Assembly (NCBI GenBank): GCA_937906775.1
Contig: CALCUD010000142.1
Location: forward strand, 1-7,877
DNA: 7,877 nt
DNA from: an uncultured Clostridia bacterium
GTDB lineage: Bacteria; Bacillota; Clostridia; Christensenellales; Aristaeellaceae
Reading direction: 5' to 3'
Part shown: positions 1 to 5,184 of the stretch, one piece after another
How positions within the stretch are numbered: the stretch's first letter is position 1
How the letters are laid out: each line of letters begins with the position of its first letter
The notes under the pieces: model-generated
The model's input: the letters and a program-made list of their open reading frames with translations, nothing else
The model's database searches: none
What the model was told of the DNA's origin: nothing
Position numbers and translations under genes: made by a program

Positions 1-300
1 AAAAAGCTAAAAACTATTCACCCGGTGAATTCTGAGATGCTTGCTGCGCAAATAATTTCGCAAGATTTGATGCCGCGAACCTGCTGTTAAAGAAAGCAAA
101 CACAACCTGTTTGGATGATCTCATGAAGCTTTCCGAAGCGGAGCTTTATGAAATTTACTGCAACACCGACGATGGCGAATCCCTTTTCGTATTTCTCCTA
201 TGCCCCGCTTCGCGGAGAGGACAGCATCATTCCGGAAAACCCGTATCAGGCCATACTGGATGGAGCAGGCAAGGATGACCCCGATTTCTGTCTCTTGTGA
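1..300 (+). pseudogene. Probable decayed 3' end of an unidentified gene, with two compensating frameshifts
   Basis: I do not recognise this product. Protein-like sequence runs from base 1 in frame 1 (KKLKTIHPVNSEMLAAQ...) to about base 64. It continues in frame 3 from about 66 to 180 (DAANLLLKK..., then MKLSEAELYEIYCNTDDGE). It then returns to frame 1 for a convincing C-terminus (PFSYFSYAPLRGED..., then NPYQAILDGAGKDDPDF) that stops at TGA 298-300. Read straight, frame 1 hits stops at 88-90 and 124-126, and frame 3 runs into unlikely sequence before a stop at 276-278. One missing base near 64 and one extra base near 180 would restore about 98 codons. The 5' end lies outside the window. An alternative is a small intact ORF in frame 1 from ATG 148 or ATG 172 to 300 (50 or 42 aa), but neither start has a clear ribosome site. 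Sequencing error could also explain the shifts. Confidence 0.4.
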
Positions 301-323
301 AAAAGACCTCCGTGTTGTATACT
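295..323 (+). promoter_or_regulatory. Candidate sigma-A promoter for melA
   Basis: A -10 box TATACT (318-323, 5 of 6 to consensus) sits 17 bp downstream of a weaker -35 box TTGTGA (295-300, 4 of 6). Transcription would begin near 330, giving a leader of about 35 bases before the melA ATG. The -35 box overlaps the stop codon of the upstream remnant. This is inferred from spacing and consensus only. Confidence 0.45.
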
Positions 324-342
324 GTAGAAAATTGTAGAAAAT
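323..342 (+). repeat. Exact 10-bp tandem repeat over the melA start region
   Basis: TGTAGAAAAT occurs twice back to back (323-332 and 333-342). The repeat unit equals about one helical turn, so both copies would present the same DNA face. It overlaps the end of the -10 box and the predicted transcription start, a position where a bound repressor would block initiation. An operator role is inference; slippage of an AT-rich leader is the simple alternative. Confidence 0.5.
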
Positions 343-365
343 ACAAATTCATTTAGGAGGGTACT

Positions 366-1802
366 ATGGCTAAAGTCACATTTATGGGCGCCGGTTCAAC
401 GGTTTTCGCGAAGAATGTACTGGGGGACGTCATGATGACGCCCGCGCTCCACGGAACAGAGATCGCTCTTTATGACATTGACGCGGAACGCCTGGAAGAT
501 TCCAAAAGGATGCTGGACGTGATCAACGAAAACTCCGGCGCGGAGGCTGTGATCCACGGCTATCTCGGAGTGGAAAACCGGAAAGAGGCTCTCCGGGGCG
601 CCAACTATGTTGTCAACGCGATCCAGGTAGGCGGCTATGAACCCTGTACCGTGACCGACTTTGAGATCCCGAAAAAATACGGTCTTCGTCAGACCATCGC
701 GGATACCCTGGGCATCGGCGGTATCTTCCGCGCCCTCCGGACCATTCCCGTGATGATGGATTTTGCCCGGGATATGGAAGAAGTCTGCCCGGACGCCTGG
801 TTCCTGAACTATACCAATCCCATGGCTATCCTTACGGGCGCCATGCTTCACATGACCTCCGTCAAGACCGTGGGCCTTTGCCACAGCGTTCAGGTTTGTG
901 CCTCCACCCTGCTGACCGAACTGGGGATGGACTACGATGAGACCGTGCAGGCTAAGATCGCGGGCATCAACCATCAGGCCTGGCTGCTGGAGTGTACCAA
1001 AGACGGCGTGGATCTTTATCCGGAGATCAAACGGAGAGCCCTGCTGCTGAACCAGGGAAAACTGGACATCGGGACCCTGGACGAATACATTGCCCGGGCG
1101 GCCAAGGCCCATGGCGGTGAAATGCCGGAAGGCCGCCGCCTTGAAGTGCTGAAGGAAGCCTATGACCTTTATCAGCGGGAAGGGAAGCACGGCGATATGG
1201 TCCGCCTGGAACTGATGCGCAGATTCGGCTACTATATCACGGAATCCAGCGAGCATAACAGCGAGTATACGCCTTATTTCATCAAGAGCCGGTATCCGGA
1301 ACTGATCGACCGGTTCAATATCCCCCTGGATGAATATCCCCGGCGCTGCGTGAATCAGATCGAAGACTGGAAGACCCGCCGGGATACCCTGACCCGTGAT
1401 CGTACCCTGACCCACAAGAGAACGACAGAGTACGCCAGCCATATCATTGAAGCCATGGAAACCAACCGCCCCTGCAAGATCGGCGGCAATGTGCTCAATA
1501 ACGGACTGATCACCAACCTGCCCGCCAACGCGGTGGTGGAGGTGCCTTGTCTGGTGGACAAGACCGGGATTCTGCCGTGCCGGATCGGCGATCTGCCCGA
1601 ACAGTGCGCCGCCCTGAACAGGACCAATATCAATATGCAACTCATGACCGTTGAGGCGGCCAGGACCCTGAAGAAAGACGCCATCTATCAGGCCGCCATG
1701 CTGGATCCCCATACCTCGGCCGAACTTTCTATCGATGAGATCGTGTCCCTGTGCGACGATCTGATCGAGGCCCACGAAGGCTGGCTGCCGACCTTTACCT
1801 GA
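366..1802 (+). CDS. melA: GH4 alpha-galactosidase (melibiase), NAD+ and Mn2+ dependent
   Basis: This cytoplasmic enzyme hydrolyses alpha-galactosides such as melibiose by the GH4 redox/elimination mechanism. The 478-aa product closely follows E. coli MelA. It has an N-terminal Rossmann loop (VTFMGAGST, residues 4-12) and QVGGYEPCTVTDFE (87-100). It also has QTIADTLGIGG (109-119), NYTNPM (148-153), GLCHSVQ (170-176) and the TESSEH..EYTPYF block (292-305). Cys172 and His203 (AGINHQAW) are the expected metal ligands, and Tyr301 is the likely catalytic base, by family analogy. The CHS form of the metal motif is the alpha-galactosidase type. ATG 366 follows AGGAGG (355-360) at 5 nt. The protein is longer than the roughly 450 aa of E. 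coli MelA, mainly because of extra residues between LYPE (217-220) and FGYY (287-290). It is followed by 171 bp and a fresh promoter, so it may be its own transcription unit. Specificity within GH4 is well supported by motifs but untested. Confidence 0.93.
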   Translation: MAKVTFMGAGSTVFAKNVLGDVMMTPALHGTEIALYDIDAERLEDSKRMLDVINENSGAEAVIHGYLGVENRKEALRGANYVVNAIQVGGYEPCTVTDFEIPKKYGLRQTIADTLGIGGIFRALRTIPVMMDFARDMEEVCPDAWFLNYTNPMAILTGAMLHMTSVKTVGLCHSVQVCASTLLTELGMDYDETVQAKIAGINHQAWLLECTKDGVDLYPEIKRRALLLNQGKLDIGTLDEYIARAAKAHGGEMPEGRRLEVLKEAYDLYQREGKHGDMVRLELMRRFGYYITESSEHNSEYTPYFIKSRYPELIDRFNIPLDEYPRRCVNQIEDWKTRRDTLTRDRTLTHKRTTEYASHIIEAMETNRPCKIGGNVLNNGLITNLPANAVVEVPCLVDKTGILPCRIGDLPEQCAALNRTNINMQLMTVEAARTLKKDAIYQAAMLDPHTSAELSIDEIVSLCDDLIEAHEGWLPTFT

Positions 1803-1861
1803 GTTTTTGCCGGAGGACAGAAATATCGGTTCCTGACACAGTGATGAATTGTCCTGTATGG

Positions 1862-1890
1862 AACGGTAAAAATTCTGCCAAAACGGTCAA
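1862..1890 (+). promoter_or_regulatory. Direct-repeat operator candidate upstream of the binding-protein promoter
   Basis: AACGGTAAA (1862-1870) and AACGGTCAA (1882-1890) match at 8 of 9 positions and start exactly 20 bp apart, so they lie on the same helix face. The nearer copy ends 7 bp before the -35 box. AraC-family activators of raffinose/melibiose operons (MsmR and RafR type) typically bind this kind of direct repeat. The assignment is inference, and no regulator gene is in the window. Confidence 0.35.
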
Positions 1891-1897
1891 TTCGTGC

Positions 1898-1926
1898 TTT
1901 ACATTGTTCGCATTAAGCAGTATAAT
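1898..1926 (+). promoter_or_regulatory. Strong sigma-A promoter for the binding-protein gene
   Basis: The -35 box TTTACA (1898-1903, 5 of 6) and -10 box TATAAT (1921-1926, perfect) are separated by an optimal 17 bp. The predicted start is near 1933, leaving a leader of about 40 bases to the ATG at 1974. It is the best promoter in the window, and would drive the transporter and GH36 genes separately from melA. Confidence 0.8.
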
Positions 1927-1973
1927 TATAGCAAGGATTTGCTCATGAACAAAAATTGAAAGGAGAAAACGTT

Positions 1974-3185
1974 ATGAAGAAAATCCTGTCTCTCGTTGTT
2001 GCCATCGTCCTGTTGCTGTCGATGGTGTCCTTCGCGTCCGCTGACGATGCCGTCATCACCTTCGCTTTCTGGGATACCAACCAGGAACCCGGCATGAAGG
2101 CCATTGCCGAAGCCTATATGGCTGCTCATCCCGGCGTGACCATCAACACCGAAGTGACCCCCTGGGACCAGTACTGGACCAAGCTGGAAGCGGCCGCCCA
2201 GGGCGGAGCCATGCCTGATGTCTACTGGATCCACTCCAATCAGTTCTTCAAGTATGCCGATGCCGGCATCATGATGGACCTGACCGATCTGGACTATGAC
2301 TACACTCCCTATCCCTCCGGCGTGACTGCCCTGTACACCTTTGACGGCGCTCACCTGGCCATCCCGAAGGACTACGACACCATCGCCCTGGCCTACAACA
2401 AGGAAATCTTCGACGCCGCCGGTATCGCCTATCCCGATGATACCTGGGATTGGGCCAAACTGAAGGAAGTCGCCACTCAGCTGACCGATGCCGAAAAGGG
2501 CATCTGGGGCTTCGGCGCTCCCAACGACCAGCAGTCCGGTTACCTGAACATGATCTATCAGAACGAAGGCTTCGCCTACGACGGAACGGCCTGCGGTTAC
2601 AACACCGACGCCACCAAGGAAGCCATCAAGTTCTGGGTCAGCTTCCAGGAAGAAGGCATTTCTCCCACTCAGGCTCAGTTCTCTGAAATCTCCAACGACG
2701 AACGGTTCCAGGCCGGTCAGCTGGCCATGGTCTTCGTTGGCAGCTGGAACATGAGCGCTTACACCGCCAGCCCCGTGGCCGGCAAGTTCGACCTGTGCGT
2801 CCTGCCCCAGGGCAAGACCCGCGCCTCCATCTACAACGGACTGGGCTACGCCGGTTGGGGCCAAACCCAGTATCCTGAAGTGGTGAAAGACTTCATCGCC
2901 TTCTGCGGAACCGAAGAAGCCAACATCCTGCAGGCTCAGGCCAAGGCTGCCATCCCCGCTTATGCCGGCACGGAGCACTACTTCTCCGATAACTTCACCG
3001 ACATCAACATCGCCTGCTATCCTGAAATGATCACCTATGGCGTGCAGTATCCCTTCAGCCCCAACAAGTCCCTGTGGGAAGGCACCGAGACCGAACTGAT
3101 GAACGAAGTCTATGCCGGAAACAAGACTGTTGAAGAAGCTTGCGAAGAAATTTACGCCGCGGTTTGCGAAGCCGAAGGTCTGTAA
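1974..3185 (+). CDS. Secreted ABC-transporter sugar-binding protein (family 1, CUT1)
   Basis: This extracytoplasmic receptor delivers sugar to the two permeases encoded downstream; by context the ligand is an alpha-galactoside oligosaccharide (MsmE/RafE role). The ATG at 1974 is chosen over an in-frame TTG at 1956 because AGGAG (1961-1965) lies 8 nt before it; this gives 403 aa. Residues 1-23 form a signal peptide (MKKIL, hydrophobic run, cleavage after ASA|DD). Family-1 features include ITFAFWDTN (28-36), PDVYWI (81-86), the LAIPKDYDT...YNKEIFDAAG stretch (128-150), TWDWAKLKEVA (157-167) and FQAGQLAMVFVGSW (245-258). No lipobox cysteine occurs at the cleavage site, which is unusual because most Gram-positive binding proteins are lipid anchored. 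It may be held by an uncleaved signal segment or by interaction with the permeases. A strong hairpin follows the stop codon. Confidence 0.92.
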   Translation: MKKILSLVVAIVLLLSMVSFASADDAVITFAFWDTNQEPGMKAIAEAYMAAHPGVTINTEVTPWDQYWTKLEAAAQGGAMPDVYWIHSNQFFKYADAGIMMDLTDLDYDYTPYPSGVTALYTFDGAHLAIPKDYDTIALAYNKEIFDAAGIAYPDDTWDWAKLKEVATQLTDAEKGIWGFGAPNDQQSGYLNMIYQNEGFAYDGTACGYNTDATKEAIKFWVSFQEEGISPTQAQFSEISNDERFQAGQLAMVFVGSWNMSAYTASPVAGKFDLCVLPQGKTRASIYNGLGYAGWGQTQYPEVVKDFIAFCGTEEANILQAQAKAAIPAYAGTEHYFSDNFTDINIACYPEMITYGVQYPFSPNKSLWEGTETELMNEVYAGNKTVEEACEEIYAAVCEAEGL

Positions 3186-3242
3186 TTTCTTCTCCTGAAT
3201 GGATCTGTTGCCTGAAAAGGAAACAGAAGTGATTCTCTGACT

Positions 3243-3279
3243 CCGCGGAGCGAAGGGGGATTCCCCCTTCGCCCCGTGG
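3243..3279 (+). terminator. Strong hairpin terminator or attenuator between binding protein and permeases
   Basis: Arms 3243-3259 and 3263-3279 form 17 positions with only one mismatch (A-C) and one G-U pair, closed by an ATT loop. The inner ten pairs (GCGAAGGGGG with CCCCCTTCGC) are perfect. A U-rich run (tttattcttt, 3280-3289) follows. No new promoter is visible before the next gene, so partial read-through probably feeds the permeases. It may also protect the 3' end of the binding-protein mRNA, giving more receptor than permease. Confidence 0.85.
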
Positions 3280-3312
3280 TTTATTCTTTGATTTAAAGGA
3301 GGCTTGACCGGT

Positions 3313-4245
3313 ATGAGCACCCTTACGGCAAACCAACCGGTAAACCGCCGCGTTAAAGGTAAAAAACAGTACAACTACGCTCCTTTCTGGGGATTGGGAC
3401 TGGTGGCCCCGACTGTGATCGGACTGTGCGTCCTGAATATCTATCCTTTCTTCTATACCATCTGGCTGAGCCTGATGAAATCCCAGGGACTCGGAAAAGC
3501 GAAATACATCGGGCTGAAGAATTACGCCAACCTGTTGAAAGACAGCATGATCTGGCAATCCACAGGAAACACCCTCATGTTTGTCTTGCTGACGGTGCCG
3601 GTGGGCGTTTTCCTTGCTCTGATTCTGGCTACCCTGTTGAACAATCAGATCAAGGGACGCAACGTGTACCGTGGCATCTATTTCCTTCCCATGGTGGTGG
3701 CTCCCGCCGCGGTGACCATGGTGTGGAAATGGATCCTGAATTCGGATGTCGGTATCTTGAACCAGGTGCTCAAGATCTTCGGTATACAGGGGCCGACCTG
3801 GATCGCTGACCCCAATACATCGCTGCTTTCCTGCGCCATCATCAATATCTGGAGTTCCGTGGGCTATGACCTGGTGCTCCTGCTGGCGGGCCTGCAGTCG
3901 ATTTCCAAGACCTACTACGAAGCGGCCGAGATCGACGGCGCCAACGCTTTCCAGCGTTTCTTCAAAATCACCGTGCCGCTGATTTCTCCCACCCTTTTCT
4001 TTGTGGTGCTCATGCGCACCATGACCTCCCTGAAGCAGTTTGATACGGTCTATCTGTTGGTTCCCGCCAACAATCCGGCCTACAAGCAAACAGCCACCCT
4101 GATGACCCTGTTCTACCGGGAAGCCTTTGAGAAATTCAACAAGGGCTATGCTTCGGCCATCGTTGTCTTCAGTTTTGTCCTGATCGGCATCTTTACGGTC
4201 ATCCAGTTCGTGGCTGAAAAGAAACTGGTCCATTATGAGGAGTAA
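3313..4245 (+). CDS. CUT1 ABC sugar permease, MalF/UgpA type (first membrane subunit)
   Basis: This inner membrane subunit forms the sugar channel with the product of the next gene. The ATG at 3313 is preferred because AAAGGAGG (3295-3302) sits 10 nt upstream; an in-frame TTG at 3304 is only 1 nt from that site. The 310-aa protein has a polar N-terminus rich in Lys/Arg. Six likely membrane segments lie near residues 27-50, 86-109, 120-142, 170-193, 220-240 and 279-300. The cytoplasmic EAA loop that docks the ATPase is clear: YYEAAEIDGANAFQRFFKI (201-219), followed by VPLISPT. Length and topology are normal for the family; the MsmF/RafF role is inferred from context. No ATPase gene accompanies it, as is usual for CUT1 systems in Firmicutes that share an MsmX/MsmK ATPase. 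Confidence 0.92.
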   Translation: MSTLTANQPVNRRVKGKKQYNYAPFWGLGLVAPTVIGLCVLNIYPFFYTIWLSLMKSQGLGKAKYIGLKNYANLLKDSMIWQSTGNTLMFVLLTVPVGVFLALILATLLNNQIKGRNVYRGIYFLPMVVAPAAVTMVWKWILNSDVGILNQVLKIFGIQGPTWIADPNTSLLSCAIINIWSSVGYDLVLLLAGLQSISKTYYEAAEIDGANAFQRFFKITVPLISPTLFFVVLMRTMTSLKQFDTVYLLVPANNPAYKQTATLMTLFYREAFEKFNKGYASAIVVFSFVLIGIFTVIQFVAEKKLVHYEE

Positions 4246-4255
4246 GGAGGAGCGT

Positions 4256-5113
4256 ATGAACAGTACCGTTGTGATCCGGAATCACCGGAGTACCTATAAA
4301 CGGAGAGGTCACACGATCATTCATATCATCCTGATCCTCGGATCGGTGCTGATGATCTTCCCCTTCGTTTGGATGATCCTGACATCCCTGAAATCCAGAC
4401 CGGAATCCCTGCTGATCCCGCCTGTGTTCTTCCCCAGTGTGGCCCAATGGGAGAATTACAGCGAGGTGCTGCGCACCCTGCCCTTTGGCAGTCTGTACAT
4501 CAATACGCTGCTGATGATCCTGTTCCGGGTACTTTGCGCCACCGTGTTTTCTTCCATGGCCGGGTTCGCCTTCGCGAAACTGCAGTTCCCCTGCAAAAAC
4601 ATCTGTTTCTTTGTTGTGCTGACCCAGTTGATGCTGCCCAGCCAGATCTTTACTATTCCCCAGTATCTGATGCTGAGCGACATGAAACTGCTGAACACCA
4701 TCTTCGCCCTGGTGTTCCCCGGTCTCGTTTCCGCCTTTGGCACCTTCTTCCTGCGCCAGTTCTATCTGAGCCTGCCCAACGATCTGATGGAAGCGGCGGT
4801 CATTGACGGCGCCAATATCGGTCAGACCTTTGTTCGCATCCTGTTCCCCCTGACCAAGACCGCCGTGATGGCTCTGGCCGTGTTCACCGCCCTCTTCGCC
4901 TACTCCGATATGATGTGGCCCCTGATCTGTAACATGCAGATCAACAAGATGACTCTTTCGGCCGGTATCGTGTCTTTGCGGGGCCAGCATGATACCAATT
5001 TCCCGGTCATGATGGCGGGCTCCACCCTGGCCATGATCCCGATGCTGGTGCTGTATCTGATCTTCCAGCGTCAGTTTATCGAAGGTATCGCGCTGACAGG
5101 AATGAAGAGCTGA
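4256..5113 (+). CDS. CUT1 ABC sugar permease, MalG/UgpE type (second membrane subunit)
   Basis: This is the partner membrane subunit of the alpha-galactoside importer (MsmG/RafG role by context). The start is placed at ATG 4256, 5 nt after AAGGAGG (4244-4250) and 10 nt past the stop of the first permease gene. An upstream in-frame ATG at 4235 would overlap that gene and lacks a ribosome site. The close spacing suggests translational coupling. The product is 285 aa. Six likely membrane segments lie near residues 21-43, 79-101, 115-137, 147-166, 203-223 and 253-270. The ATPase-docking EAA loop is DLMEAAVIDGANIGQTFVRI (176-195), followed by LFPLTKTA. The C-terminus ends GIALTGMKS, where GxxxGAxKG-like endings are typical of MalG-type subunits. 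Nothing appears truncated. Confidence 0.92.
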   Translation: MNSTVVIRNHRSTYKRRGHTIIHIILILGSVLMIFPFVWMILTSLKSRPESLLIPPVFFPSVAQWENYSEVLRTLPFGSLYINTLLMILFRVLCATVFSSMAGFAFAKLQFPCKNICFFVVLTQLMLPSQIFTIPQYLMLSDMKLLNTIFALVFPGLVSAFGTFFLRQFYLSLPNDLMEAAVIDGANIGQTFVRILFPLTKTAVMALAVFTALFAYSDMMWPLICNMQINKMTLSAGIVSLRGQHDTNFPVMMAGSTLAMIPMLVLYLIFQRQFIEGIALTGMKS

Positions 5114-5117
5114 TCAC

Positions 5118-5131
5118 TGTAAACCGTTTCA
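5118..5131 (+). promoter_or_regulatory. Near-match to a CcpA cre box or other LacI-family operator
   Basis: TGTAAACCGTTTCA differs from the cre consensus TGWAANCGNTNWCA at one defined position, in the central CG. Its core AAAC-C-GTTT is an inverted repeat, as in LacI-family operators. It lies 5 bp after the second permease stop and immediately before a hairpin, so it could act as a roadblock to read-through into the GH36 gene. A match of this length could also occur by chance. Confidence 0.3.
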
Positions 5132-5132
5132 G

Positions 5133-5156
5133 GCCGCTCATCCACGGGTGAGCGGC
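5133..5156 (+). terminator. Hairpin before the GH36 gene, weak terminator or mRNA processing element
   Basis: GCCGCTCA (5133-5140) pairs perfectly with TGAGCGGC (5149-5156) around an 8-base loop, which may add a T-G and a C-G pair. The following bases (aattcattgctttt) are only moderately T-rich, so termination would be partial. The GH36 ribosome site follows 14 bases later with no promoter in between, so GH36 expression seems to depend on read-through. Confidence 0.5.
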
Positions 5157-5184
5157 AATTCATTGCTTTTAAGGAGGTTCAGGT

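Noticed and set aside
396..1775. Long - strand open frame opposite melA
   Set aside because: It is a mirror of a GC-rich gene: the + strand product matches GH4 throughout, while the - strand product is His/Gly/Gln-rich with no domain and no ribosome site. The long - strand frames at 1926-3374, 3055-4233, 4199-4990 and 5179-6906 fail for the same reasons.
1803..1860. Possible terminator after melA
   Set aside because: Only a 6-bp AGGACA/TGTCCT match with a long loop and no T run was found, so read-through from melA into the transporter genes cannot be excluded.
1751..1948. 65-codon + strand frame across the melA end and intergenic region
   Set aside because: It begins inside melA in another frame, lacks a ribosome site, and its end covers the binding-protein promoter.
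1956..1973. Earlier TTG start for the binding protein
   Set aside because: It would put the ribosome site inside the coding region and add residues before a normal signal peptide; ATG 1974 has ideal spacing.
4235..4255. Earlier ATG start for the second permease
   Set aside because: It overlaps the end of the first permease gene and would translate its own ribosome site; ATG 4256 follows AAGGAGG directly.
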